A stretch of DNA of 45,696 bases from Candidatus Hydrogenedentota bacterium. GTDB lineage: Bacteria; Hydrogenedentota; Hydrogenedentia; Hydrogenedentales; JAGMZX01. The position numbers and the translations under genes are program-made. Position 1 is the first letter of the stretch, and each line of letters opens with the position of its first letter. The DNA lies in contig JAKQEQ010000122.1 in the NCBI GenBank assembly GCA_029556545.1, positions 1-45,696 of the forward strand, written 5' to 3'. The notes beneath the pieces were generated by a model. The model was not told the DNA's origin and did not search any database. It was given only the letters and a program-made list of their open reading frames with translations. Shown here in pieces: positions 32,708 through 43,626 of the stretch.

Positions 32708-34906
32708 CTATGGGGTCGTGTGGCGCCTCGTTTCCGTTTCGCGGGCGGCGGCGTTTTCGTTCACGTAGGACTCGAGACGGCGCGTCAGGTGCTCGATGAG
32801 GGTCGGCTGTCGCCGCAGGTGTTCGGCCTGTTTCCACCGCTGCAAGTACCACTCGATATTGACCAGCGCCGTGGGCTCGGGCTGGCTGAGCCGATTCCAT
32901 GTGAAGGGTTCGAGGCCGGACTGCCACGTGAAACGCCATTGGTTCGTGCGGATGGACAGCGCAAGCGGCACGCCGGAGAGGGATACCGGGTCGCGTTGCG
33001 GCTGTTCCGCCAGGAGATTTGCGCCACTGACCAGGTGCGGGAATCGCACGCGGGCCAGCGCCGCCAGCGTGGCCGCCATATCCTCGAACGTGGTCAGCGC
33101 GCTTTGCGTCGCGGCGAGGTTTTGGGGCCGCCGCGGAAGCGCCATGATGAACGGGGTGCGCAGGCACGGCTCGGTGAGGTCCCGTTTCGGCGGCGCGTTC
33201 CACGAGGCGGAGAAATCAAAGCCATGGGGCGACGCCACGACGAAACAGGTGTTTTCGAGACCGGGCGCCAGCCGCAGCCGGTCGTAGAACGCCCCTATCT
33301 GTTTGTCCACGCTGGCCAGCGCCGTGTCGTAAACGTCGAGCGGACGCGGCGCGGCGGGCGACGTGACGAAGCCGTCGCCGTACCGGCTGCGCAGCCATTG
33401 GGGCCGTCGCAACTCGCGCAGCCGCACCAGGACAAAGAACTTCTCGTCGCTGTGCGTTTCGATCCAGCGCGCGGCCTTTTCGAGCGTGATGTTCGACCCG
33501 GCGGGCGCGACGGGGTTCGCCCCGCCCTGCGTCGAGCGCCGCCAGACAATGCTCACCGGATAGTAGGCGTCGAATAGCTCGAAACCACGCTCGATGCCGC
33601 TGCCGTGTACGAGGTCGCGTTCGTCCGGCCCGTCGCCCTCGGTGAACGCCGCCGTCGCGTAACGGTTCTCGTGCAGCAACTCCGTCAACGTGCGCACGGT
33701 CTCGGGCAGCGGACCGCGCGCGGCGCCCAGGTAGCCGTGCAGCAGCGGATTGACGCCGGTGATCAGGGTCATCGCGGCGGCGAGCGTTTCGGGCGCGGGG
33801 GAAAAGGCGTGGCTGAACGCCGTCCCGTCCGCGGCCATGCGCTGCAACGACGGCGTCGTGTCCCGCGCGTACCCCATGCCGCTCACGTGTTCCGCGCCGA
33901 GTCCCTCGACAAAGAGCACGACCAGATTCGGGTCCGTGGTGGCGGCGCGCGACTCGTGGAAATACGGTCCCGAGAGCAACATAGTCTTGCCTTCGCCGCC
34001 GGATGGCCGCAGCCCGCTGCGCAGGACCCAGGCCGAGGTCCGCTCGCTGGTCCAGAGCACCGTGCACGTGGAGGCGTTCTCCGGGATGCTCGCCGCCGGG
34101 AGCCGCCACTCGTTCCACTGATTTGTCCGCAGCGGAAGTTCCCGCACGTCGAGGTCGGCGCTTGCGTCGTCGAACTGGTAAGCGACGTGAATGCGGTCCG
34201 GCGGCTTGGCTTCATCCGCCAGCGCGGCCCAACGCAACGTGACGTTCTGGCCGCGGCGGCCCGTCACGTCAAAGGTCAAGTGCGCGCCCTCCCGCAGGCG
34301 TCGCGCGGGAGCGAAGGTGTCGCCGACCCGGTATGCGCCCACCTCGCCGGGGGCCGCTCGCTGCGCTTCGATCAGTTCGAGACGCCACGCGAACAGCGCA
34401 ATCAGCGCCCCGCAGGCCGGTGCCGCCGCCAGGCCGATCCAGACCGCGCCCGCCAGGCGGCCCGCCGGCCGCGACCGCACGGTGGCGTATAGCGCAAGTA
34501 GCTTGAAGACCAAGAATGCGCCCGCAAAAGCGGCGAGGAAGAGGATCGGTTCGATCTTTTCGAGTAAGCGGGCCGCGCGATCGACGTCGCCGATCACCAG
34601 CGCGGCAAGCCGTGCGCCCCCGGCGTCCACGAGGGAGATACCCGCCAGCGGCGCGGCGAGGGCAAGCGCGCCCCCGTTGGCGAGCGCCTCGAACAGGTAA
34701 TAGGCGGGGCTCCGTGACGGGATGATAAGGCGCAACGCGCCGGTGTACGCCAATTGCGCCGCGATGAACGCGGCGGCAATCGCGCCCGCGACAAGCAGGC
34801 CCGCCTCGAAATTGGGCACGAAGCCCGCCACGGCCAGTAGCCGCCGGGCATAGGCGCCCGTCAACGCGCCCGCCCCGCCCAACGTAAGCAAGTACAAGGC
34901 TATCAT
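32708..34906 (-). CDS. Membrane-anchored sulfatase-like protein without catalytic residues
   Basis: The 732-residue protein has four or five N-terminal membrane helices (about 1-170), a beta-rich periplasmic linker, then an alkaline-phosphatase/sulfatase-fold domain. The order of family blocks is clear: NLVVLFVEGLGAEHVSGMGY, TTPSLQRMAADGTAFSHAFS, TLITGVNPLLHGYLG. However, the metal-binding Asp pair of the first block (usually VVDxLRxD) reads VEGLGAE. The formylglycine Cys/Ser site reads APETLAAA, and the later DHG reads SPHGFD. It is therefore probably not a working sulfatase. No maturation enzyme is nearby. Divergent from secA. Confidence 0.78.
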   Translation of the reverse strand: MIALYLLTLGGAGALTGAYARRLLAVAGFVPNFEAGLLVAGAIAAAFIAAQLAYTGALRLIIPSRSPAYYLFEALANGGALALAAPLAGISLVDAGGARLAALVIGDVDRAARLLEKIEPILFLAAFAGAFLVFKLLALYATVRSRPAGRLAGAVWIGLAAAPACGALIALFAWRLELIEAQRAAPGEVGAYRVGDTFAPARRLREGAHLTFDVTGRRGQNVTLRWAALADEAKPPDRIHVAYQFDDASADLDVRELPLRTNQWNEWRLPAASIPENASTCTVLWTSERTSAWVLRSGLRPSGGEGKTMLLSGPYFHESRAATTDPNLVVLFVEGLGAEHVSGMGYARDTTPSLQRMAADGTAFSHAFSPAPETLAAAMTLITGVNPLLHGYLGAARGPLPETVRTLTELLHENRYATAAFTEGDGPDERDLVHGSGIERGFELFDAYYPVSIVWRRSTQGGANPVAPAGSNITLEKAARWIETHSDEKFFVLVRLRELRRPQWLRSRYGDGFVTSPAAPRPLDVYDTALASVDKQIGAFYDRLRLAPGLENTCFVVASPHGFDFSASWNAPPKRDLTEPCLRTPFIMALPRRPQNLAATQSALTTFEDMAATLAALARVRFPHLVSGANLLAEQPQRDPVSLSGVPLALSIRTNQWRFTWQSGLEPFTWNRLSQPEPTALVNIEWYLQRWKQAEHLRRQPTLIEHLTRRLESYVNENAAARETETRRHTTP

Positions 34907-35033
34907 TTCGAGTCTGAAATCCCACGGCGACGCCCGCGGATGCGGCGAAAAAGCCCGTCAACATTAGATTTCCCGCGGGACGCTCTGGTAACATGCATCG
35001 TAACATGACGGCCCATAGGGAGGCCACTCTTCC

Positions 35034-37744
<2,711 letters not shown>

Positions 37745-37772
<28 letters not shown>

Positions 37773-38608
37773 TCGGCGGCCTCATCGTCGCCTTCTGGGC
37801 CGTCATGACGGGCAGCCTCGTCTACCACGAGATCATCCGCCCGCGCCTCGGCCTCGTCACGCCCGCCCGCTCGACCGCCCGCCCCATGGACCTTTGGCTC
37901 GGCGTCTTTGCGGCGGATGACGCCCGGGTCGGCTACGTTCACACCACCAGCACCCCGCTCCTGCGCGACGGCGAGCCGGGCGCCCGGCTTTCCCTCACCG
38001 CGGACCTTCGCGTGCCTCTGCTCGCAACCGCGACACGGGTCTTTCTCACCGGGAAAGCCTGGCTCGACGGCGAACGCGGCCTCACCGACTTCGAACTGCG
38101 GCTCCGCCTCGGCGACCAGGAATTCGACGTCCGTGGCGAAGTCGAGGGAGGCCGACTCGAAGGCGCGCTGGACGCCGCCGGCCAAACCACCCCCTTCGCC
38201 TTTCCCGTCGGCGAATTCCCGCTGCTGGCGGACGGACTCGGCCTTGCCGCAGCCAACATGCCTCTGCTGCGGCCCGGCCAGACCGCCTACCTCGACGTCT
38301 TTGACCCCATCACGTTCTCCACGTCGAAGGCGAAGCTGACATGCACCGGAATCGAGACCCTCACTATCGGCGAAGAAACCCTCAGAACCCACAGGATCGA
38401 AATGATTGCCGGACCCCTCAACACGACCGTATGGATCACTTCAGACGAGGAGATCGTCCGGGTCGAGACCCCGTTTGGATTTCAGCTACGCAAAATCTCG
38501 CCCGAGGAAGCGCTTCCCGGCCCGCCGCGCCACGAAAAAGAGGGCGACCCGCCTCTCGACAGCGCCGATACCTCGCCCCCTTCGACTCCGGAAGCAGCAG
38601 GGGAGTGA
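37745..38608 (+). CDS. Membrane-anchored protein of unknown function
   Basis: The 287-residue protein has one N-terminal membrane helix (GGLIVAFWAVMTGSLVYHE) and an exported beta-rich domain. The domain recalls the region preceding transglutaminase-like domains (LGVFAADDARVGYVHTTSTP, FLTGKAWLDGERGLTDFELRLRLGDQEFDVRGE), but no catalytic domain follows. The Pro/Glu-rich C-terminus is probably disordered. It starts at TTG inside the last codons of secA (28-nt overlap, different frame), so it is coupled to secA. No family is confidently recognised. Confidence 0.65.
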
Positions 38609-38639
38609 GACCGAGACACCGTCGGCATGGCCGCGTGGA

Positions 38640-39098
38640 CTACCCCTTCACCATACCGCGCAGGTCGGCCAGGCGGGGGTCATTCTGGAGTTGCTCGCGA
38701 AGTTGGGGGTCGCACTCCAGCGCTTTGGCGATGGCGGCGGCGGCTTCGGGCGCTTTCGGGGGCACGCAGCCCGCGTAAAACAACGCCAGCGCGAGATGCC
38801 CCTCGGCACGTTTCGGTTCGAGTGCCGCCGCCATCTTCCACTGTTCCTCGGCTTCATCGACCTTGCCCCGCCGGGTCAGCGCCACCGCCAGCATCGCACG
38901 GCCATTGGGCCACGTCGGCATGACCCGCACGCATCGGCGGAACGCCGACTCGGCGGCCTCGAAGCGCTCAGTCCGCAGCGCCTCATGACCCTCCTCCCAG
39001 GCGTGTTTCAGCCGCCTGAACTGGACCTGCCGCGAAATGATCTGGTACGCCACCAAGCCCACCAGAAGCGCCAGCCCCACAATAATGTTCGTACTCAT
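38640..39098 (-). CDS. Membrane-anchored TPR protein
   Basis: The 152-residue protein has an N-terminal membrane helix (NIIVGLALLVGLVAYQII) followed by about three tetratricopeptide repeats: ALRTERFEAAESAFRRCVRVMP, ALTRRGKVDEAEEQWKMAAALEP, and ALFYAGC with PEAAAAIAKALECDP. TPRs mediate protein contacts, probably on the cytoplasmic face given the short N-terminus. It ends convergently with the secA-linked gene. Partners unknown. Confidence 0.8.
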   Translation of the reverse strand: MSTNIIVGLALLVGLVAYQIISRQVQFRRLKHAWEEGHEALRTERFEAAESAFRRCVRVMPTWPNGRAMLAVALTRRGKVDEAEEQWKMAAALEPKRAEGHLALALFYAGCVPPKAPEAAAAIAKALECDPQLREQLQNDPRLADLRGMVKG

Positions 39099-39209
39099 AA
39101 CGTCGTCGTTTCCTTGCGCACAAAGCCTAGAGGCAAGGGGGATGCGTATGCAAACCGGGATTCATCTCCCAAAGCCTGCTTCGATCGACTGTGCGATCAC
39201 CCCCCCGCC

Positions 39210-39238
39210 TTGTCTGTTCGGCCCCGGTATGGTAGAAC
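39210..39238 (+). promoter_or_regulatory. Promoter of hslV with extended -10
   Basis: TTGTCT (39210-39215), 17-nt spacer, TAGAAC (39233-39238), with TGG directly before the -10 (extended -10). Predicted start is near 39245, a leader of about 21 nt. Confidence 0.55.
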
Positions 39239-39265
39239 GCACTTCCGAACGAAAGGAAACGACCT

Positions 39266-39802
39266 ATGAACCCCCAATGGAGATCAACGACAGTCCTCGC
39301 CGTGCGTAAGGACGGCCGTGTGGCGATGGGCGGCGACGGCCAGGTCACGGTCGGCGAAACCGTGATGAAAGCGAAGGCCACGAAGATACGACGCCTCGCC
39401 GACGGGCGCGTACTCGCCGGGTTTGCCGGGGCCGTTTCGGATGCGTTCGCCCTCTTCGAACGCTTCGAGAAGAAGTTCAAGGAATACAACTACAACATCC
39501 TCCGGGCTGCCGTCGAACTCGGCAAGGAATGGCGCACGGACAAGTACCTGCGCAGTCTCCAAGCCATGCTGGCTGTGTGCGACGCCGAGCGTTCGCTGCT
39601 CATTTCCGGCACCGGCGACGTCATCGAGCCGGACGATGGCCTCCTCGGCATTGGGTCGGGCGGGCCCTTCGCGTTGGCGGCGGCGCGCGCGCTGGTGAAG
39701 CACTCGAACCTCGACGCCGAGGGCATCGTCCGCGAGGCCCTGAGCATCGCGGCGGACATCTGCATCTACACAAACGACCACATTACGGTCGAAACGCTCT
39801 AG
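39266..39802 (+). CDS. hslV: HslV/ClpQ proteasome-like protease subunit
   Basis: HslV forms a two-ring peptidase fed by the HslU unfoldase. The 178-residue protein has the catalytic N-terminal Thr after a short propeptide (MNPQWRS then TTVLAV, Thr 8), the GGDGQVT strand, KIRRL with the active-site Lys region, [17 protein letters not shown] and [23 protein letters not shown] precedes the ATG. The usual neighbour hslU is not downstream; the next gene is infC. The Thr placement implies removal of seven residues. Confidence 0.95.
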   Translation: MNPQWRSTTVLAVRKDGRVAMGGDGQVTVGETVMKAKATKIRRLADGRVLAGFAGAVSDAFALFERFEKKFKEYNYNILRAAVELGKEWRTDKYLRSLQAMLAVCDAERSLLISGTGDVIEPDDGLLGIGSGGPFALAAARALVKHSNLDAEGIVREALSIAADICIYTNDHITVETL

Positions 39803-39875
39803 GACCGCGGGCCATCGGCGAATCGGTATCTGAAATCTGAGATTTGAGATTTGAATTCCTCGGACCAATGTCCAT

Positions 39876-39904
39876 TTGACGCGCTTGCTGGGGCATGTTA
39901 TACT
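39876..39904 (+). promoter_or_regulatory. Sigma-70-type promoter of the infC operon
   Basis: TTGACG (39876-39881) and TATACT (39899-39904) with a 17-nt spacer, each one base off consensus. Predicted start is near 39911. Confidence 0.75.
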
Positions 39905-40031
39905 TCCGTCGCTTAGCGCTCCGCTTCCGCGGGACGCCAACAAGTAGGAGACGTTTACTCCTCACCATGCGACGGTTTGCTTGATGCGGACATGTCGGCT
40001 TGGTCTGTGCCGGAAAGGCATATGTCGTTTG

Positions 40032-40073
40032 ATCGGCAGAGGAGTTGTATCCGCTGCCGATTTTCGTTTTTTT
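40032..40073 (+). terminator. Intrinsic terminator in the infC leader (attenuator)
   Basis: ATCGGCAG (40032-40039) pairs perfectly with CTGCCGAT (40054-40061) across a 14-nt loop, followed by TTTCGTTTTTTT (40062-40073). It lies between the promoter and the infC ribosome site, so it can act only as premature termination, i.e. attenuation. Confidence 0.7.
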
Positions 40074-40153
40074 GGGGCTGGCGCCTGCGTGAGGTTGCCG
40101 GCTGGCGACAGGGAAACAGACCGGGGCGCGGGGCCCCAAAGGAGGTTCACGCT

Positions 40154-40684
40154 ATCGCACGGAAAGTCGAGGACACCGTCCGCGTGAATGAGCGCATTCG
40201 CGCGCGGCAGGTGCGGGTGATCGATGAGGAAGGCAACCAACTCGGGATCATGAGTCCCGACGATGCGTTGCGAGAAGCTCAGGAGCGCACGTTGGATTTG
40301 GTGGAGGTGGCGTCGAACGCGCAGCCCCCCGTATGCCGAATCATGGACTACGGCAAGTACCGGTACCAACAGAGCAAGCGCGCCAAAGAGTCCCGCAAGC
40401 ATCAGCACACAATATCGTTGAAGGAAATCAAGTACCGTCCCAAGATTGACAAGCATGACTTCGAGTACAAGACGAATCATGTGCGTCAGTTTCTGGAGGA
40501 AGGGAACAAGGTCAAGGTTACGATCATGTTCCGCGGTCGCGAGGCCGCGCATCCTGAGTTCGGGACGGAGATTCTGCAGAAGGTTGTCGAAGCGGCGAAA
40601 GACCTGTGTGCCGAGCCGCCGGACCCCACAGTGGCCCGGCTCGAGGGACGCACGATGGCCATAGTCCTTTCCCCGACTAAGTAG
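40154..40684 (+). CDS. infC: Translation initiation factor IF-3, AUC start
   Basis: IF-3 keeps 30S subunits free and checks start codons. The 176-residue protein has RVNERIRARQVRVIDEEGNQLGI (N-domain), VEVASNAQPPVCRIMDYGKYRY and, in the C-domain, KEIKYRPKIDKHDFEYK. Homology begins right after codon 40154, an ATC preceded by AAAGGAGG at 8 nt; no ATG or GTG is available at that point. A rare AUU/AUC start is a known device for IF-3 autoregulation, because IF-3 rejects its own start codon. rpmI and rplT follow. Confidence 0.93.
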   Translation: MARKVEDTVRVNERIRARQVRVIDEEGNQLGIMSPDDALREAQERTLDLVEVASNAQPPVCRIMDYGKYRYQQSKRAKESRKHQHTISLKEIKYRPKIDKHDFEYKTNHVRQFLEEGNKVKVTIMFRGREAAHPEFGTEILQKVVEAAKDLCAEPPDPTVARLEGRTMAIVLSPTK

Positions 40685-40756
40685 CCCCGCAAGGCCGACG
40701 CTGCCGCGCTTCACGGGACGGAAGAGCGCTTTTCCGTCGATAGTGGGGGCTTTTTT
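40683..40756 (+). terminator. Terminator-like structure between infC and rpmI
   Basis: AGCCCC (40683-40688, at the infC stop) can pair with GGGGCT (40746-40751), directly followed by a T run (40751-40756). Inside is a perfect GACGGAA/TTCCGTC hairpin (40717-40738). A second, partial attenuation point or a regulatory fold for the ribosomal-protein genes is likely. Confidence 0.5.
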
Positions 40757-40807
40757 GCCTTGGAGGTTCGAGCATCGACTCGGACAGTGCCACGAGGAGA
40801 TCAGTTT

Positions 40808-41005
40808 ATGAAGAAAGCGAAGAGCAACCGAGCCGCCGCCAAGCGTTTCAAGGCGACAAAGCGCGGCGGATTCAAGCGGCGCCACGCCTATACCGGCCAC
40901 TTGCGCACCGTGAAGACCGCTAAGCGCCGGCGCAACCTGCGCAAGGGCGTCATGGCCAGCGAGGCCGACGTCGCCGCCATCAAGCGCATGCTGCCCCACG
41001 CGTAG
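40808..41005 (+). CDS. rpmI: Ribosomal protein bL35
   Basis: A 65-residue, very basic protein with the bL35 pattern (MKKAKSNRAAAKRFKATKRG, RRHAYTGHLRTVKTAKRRRNLRK, VAAIKRMLPHA). It is a structural protein of the large ribosomal subunit. AGGAGAT precedes the ATG. It lies in the canonical infC-rpmI-rplT order, 26 nt before rplT. Confidence 0.95.
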   Translation: MKKAKSNRAAAKRFKATKRGGFKRRHAYTGHLRTVKTAKRRRNLRKGVMASEADVAAIKRMLPHA

Positions 41006-41031
41006 CGCGCCACCCACAAGGAGTGTAAACC

Positions 41032-41397
41032 ATGCCAAGAGCAACCAATAATCCGGCCTCGCGCCAACGCAGAAAACGCATCCTCAAACTGGCCTCGGGC
41101 TTTCGCGGCACGCGCCACCGGCTGAACAAGCTGGCGCAGCAGGCCGTGATGCGCGCCGGCCAGAACGCCTTTCGCGATCGCAAGAAGCGCAAGCGCGACT
41201 TCCGCCAGTTGTGGATCGCGCGCATCAACGCGGGCGCGCGCGCGAACGGCATCACCTACAGCCACTTCATCGCCGGACTGCGCCTGGCCAATATCGACGT
41301 GAACCGCAAGATGCTGGCGGAAATCGCCGCGACGGACGAGGCGGGCTTCGCCCGGATCGTCGAGCAGGTCAAGGCAGCGCTTGACGCCGCTTCCTGA
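41032..41397 (+). CDS. rplT: Ribosomal protein bL20
   Basis: The 121-residue basic protein has typical bL20 blocks: RKRILKLASGFRGTRHRLNK, AFRDRKKRKRDFRQLWIARI, NAGARANGITYSHFIAGL. bL20 is needed for early large-subunit assembly and often represses the infC operon by binding its mRNA. AAGGAG precedes the ATG. hisA starts two nt after its stop. Confidence 0.97.
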   Translation: MPRATNNPASRQRRKRILKLASGFRGTRHRLNKLAQQAVMRAGQNAFRDRKKRKRDFRQLWIARINAGARANGITYSHFIAGLRLANIDVNRKMLAEIAATDEAGFARIVEQVKAALDAAS

Positions 41398-41399
41398 TC

Positions 41400-42131
41400 A
41401 TGCGCATCGTGCCCGCGGTCGATATTCGCGGCGGCCTGTGCGTCAATCTGGTCCAGGGAGACTACGCCCGGGAGACCGTCTTCTCGGAAGACCCCGTGCC
41501 GCAGGCCCTTGCCTGGTGGCGTGAACTGGGCGAGGGACTTGTCCACATCGTGGACTTGGACGGCGCAAAGGCGGGCCGGTGCTGCGTCGCGTCGCAGTTG
41601 CGCGCCATGGCCGCGGCGGGCGTTCCCTTCGAGGTTGGCGGCGGCATCCGTAATATCGAGACCATTCGCGCAATCATCGAGGCAGGCGCGCTGCGCGTCA
41701 TCCTCGGCACGGCGGCCCATCGCGACCCGGAGTTGCTGGCCGCCGCCTGCGCCGCGTTTCCCGGCGCTATCGCCGTCGGCATAGACGCGCGCGCCGGCAA
41801 CGTCTCCCTCGAGGGGTGGACCGAAGACACGACCACGGACGCCGTGGCGTTCGCGCGCACCGTCGAGGCGGCGGGAGCCGCCCGGATCATCTACACCGAC
41901 ATCCTGAGCGATGGCATGATGGGCGGGCCGAACGTCGAAGCGACCGCCGCCGTCGCGCGGGCGGTCTCAATTCCCGTGACCGCGTCGGGAGGCGTTGCGC
42001 GCTTGGACGACATTCGCCGCCTGCGCGCTATCGAAACCGACGGCGTGGACGAAGTCATCATCGGCAGGGCGCTGTACCTCGGCGCCTTCACTATCGCGGA
42101 GGCCAAGGCCGCCGCGCGGGGGGAGTCATGA
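41400..42131 (+). CDS. hisA: ProFAR isomerase HisA
   Basis: HisA performs the Amadori rearrangement in histidine synthesis. The 243-residue TIM barrel has catalytic Asp 8 (IVPAVDIRGG), FEVGGGIRN, VGIDARAGNVSLEGW with the second Asp, YTDILSDGMMGGPN, and TASGGVARLDD with the phosphate-binding loop. No other his genes are present. It is tightly packed after rplT, and its stop overlaps tyrA (ATGA), an unusual linkage of amino-acid and translation genes. Confidence 0.95.
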   Translation: MRIVPAVDIRGGLCVNLVQGDYARETVFSEDPVPQALAWWRELGEGLVHIVDLDGAKAGRCCVASQLRAMAAAGVPFEVGGGIRNIETIRAIIEAGALRVILGTAAHRDPELLAAACAAFPGAIAVGIDARAGNVSLEGWTEDTTTDAVAFARTVEAAGAARIIYTDILSDGMMGGPNVEATAAVARAVSIPVTASGGVARLDDIRRLRAIETDGVDEVIIGRALYLGAFTIAEAKAAARGES

Positions 42132-42985
42132 AACCCCACTTCAATCGGGTGACGATCATCGGCGTCGGCCTGCTTGGCGCGTCGCTTGGTCTCGCGATGA
42201 AAGCGCGCCGGCTCGCGGCGCACGTCGTGGGCGTCGGGCATCGCATGATCACGCTCGACACGGCGCTCGCCCGGCGCGCAATAGACGAGGCGTCGCTGGA
42301 CGCGGCCGCCGCCGTCAAAGACGCGGATTTGGTGGTCCTGTGTACCCCTGTTGTGCGGTTGATCGGCCTGCTCGACGCGATTCGTCCTTACTGCACGCGC
42401 GAGGCGGTGGTCACCGACGTGGGCAGCACCAAAGCGGCGCTTTGCGCGCACGCCGTCCGTACGTGGCCCACGCCGCGGCGCTTCGTCGGAAGCCACCCCA
42501 TGGCTGGCTCGGAGAAGTTCGGCCCCGAACACGCGGACGCCGACTTCTACGCTGGCAGCGTGTGCCTGGTCGAGACCGGGCCGGACCTCGACACGGCGGC
42601 GCGGGAGGTTGTCGTCGCGCTGTGGCGGGCCGTGGACGCACGCGTCGTCGACATCGATCCGGCGCTCCACGACGAGGTGCTGGCGCACACAAGCCATCTG
42701 CCCCACGTGGTTGCCAGCGCGCTGGCGCGCACCGCCGCGCGTCACGGGAAGGCGCCGGACCTGGTCGGCAAGGGATTCCACGACACGACGCGAATCGCCG
42801 ATTCGCGGCCGGAAATCTGGAGCGAAATCTGCCTTACCAACCGGGAGGCCATCCTGGCGGCCTTGGCGGAATGTCAGGGCAATCTCGAACAGTTTCGCGC
42901 GGCGCTCGCCGCGGAGGACGGGCCCGCGCTCGAACGGCTCTTCGAAGAAGGACGCGCCGCGCGGCGGAGGGTAATCGAGGGATGA
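42128..42985 (+). CDS. tyrA: Prephenate dehydrogenase
   Basis: TyrA oxidises prephenate to hydroxyphenylpyruvate for tyrosine (or arogenate to tyrosine). The 285-residue protein has the NAD motif IIGVGLLGASLG, TDVGSTKAA, GSHPMAGSEKFG with the catalytic His region, and HDEVLAHTSHLPHVVASAL, with the helical dimer domain after it. No chorismate-mutase or ACT domain is attached. ATGA overlaps join it to hisA before and tmk after. Confidence 0.93.
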   Translation: MKPHFNRVTIIGVGLLGASLGLAMKARRLAAHVVGVGHRMITLDTALARRAIDEASLDAAAAVKDADLVVLCTPVVRLIGLLDAIRPYCTREAVVTDVGSTKAALCAHAVRTWPTPRRFVGSHPMAGSEKFGPEHADADFYAGSVCLVETGPDLDTAAREVVVALWRAVDARVVDIDPALHDEVLAHTSHLPHVVASALARTAARHGKAPDLVGKGFHDTTRIADSRPEIWSEICLTNREAILAALAECQGNLEQFRAALAAEDGPALERLFEEGRAARRRVIEG

Positions 42986-43626
42986 GAGGCCTGTTCATAA
43001 GCTTCGAGGGCATCGAGGGCTGCGGCAAGACGACGCAGCTCAAGCGCGCACAGCGCTGCCTCGAGGAACGCGGTCTGCCCGTGCTGGTCACGCGCGAGCC
43101 CGGCGGCACCGCCGTGGGCGAGGCCGTACGCGGCGTGGTGCTCGAACCGCTTCACGTCGGCATGGCGCCCGCCGCGGAACTGCTGCTATACGCCGCCGCG
43201 CGAGCGCAGCACGTCGCCGAAGTGATTCGCCCCGCGCTGCACGACGGGCGTATTATTCTTTGCGATCGTTACGCGGACTCGACCGCCGCGTACCAGGGCG
43301 CCGGGCGCGGCCTGCCGGCGGAATGGCTCGATACGCTCCACGCCATCGCCACCAGCGGATTGGATCCCGACTTGACCGTCCTGCTGGACCTCTCCGCCGC
43401 CGTCGGCCTGGAACGGGCCCGCGCCCGCGGCCTCTATGATCGCCTCGAACACGAGGCCATTGCGTTCCATGACCGCGTGCGCGAGGCGTTCCTGCGCTTG
43501 GCCGCCGAAGCACCCAAGCGGATAAAGGTGGTGGACGCGGACCAGAGTATCGACGCGGTGGCGGCGGAAGTGCGCGGGCATATCGACGCGTTGCTCAGCC
43601 GTAGACAGGGAGCGGCGAAGAAATGA
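42982..43626 (+). CDS. tmk: Thymidylate kinase
   Basis: Tmk phosphorylates dTMP to dTDP. The 214-residue protein has the P-loop GIEGCGKTT (10-18), TREPGGTAVGEAVR with the DR-equivalent substrate site, LCDRYADSTAAYQGAGRG and a short LID region (RARARGLYDR). It overlaps tyrA and holB by ATGA at both ends. tmk next to holB is common in bacteria. Confidence 0.96.
   Translation: MRGLFISFEGIEGCGKTTQLKRAQRCLEERGLPVLVTREPGGTAVGEAVRGVVLEPLHVGMAPAAELLLYAAARAQHVAEVIRPALHDGRIILCDRYADSTAAYQGAGRGLPAEWLDTLHAIATSGLDPDLTVLLDLSAAVGLERARARGLYDRLEHEAIAFHDRVREAFLRLAAEAPKRIKVVDADQSIDAVAAEVRGHIDALLSRRQGAAKK

Larger units (their letters stand above)
39803..40153 (+). promoter_or_regulatory. 351-nt gap holding the infC promoter and leader
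   Basis: After hslV there is an AAATCT-G-AGATTT palindrome (39833-39845), then the infC promoter at 39876-39904. A leader of about 243 nt follows, with a GACAT/ATGTC-bounded CGGC/GCCG stem near 39988-40025 and an intrinsic terminator at 40032-40073. No protein-coding gene is supported here. Confidence 0.6.

Noticed and set aside
39977-40153. Upstream in-frame start for infC
   Set aside because: The extra residues are unlike IF-3 and are encoded by the leader, including the terminator hairpin; homology begins at the ATC with AAAGGAGG.
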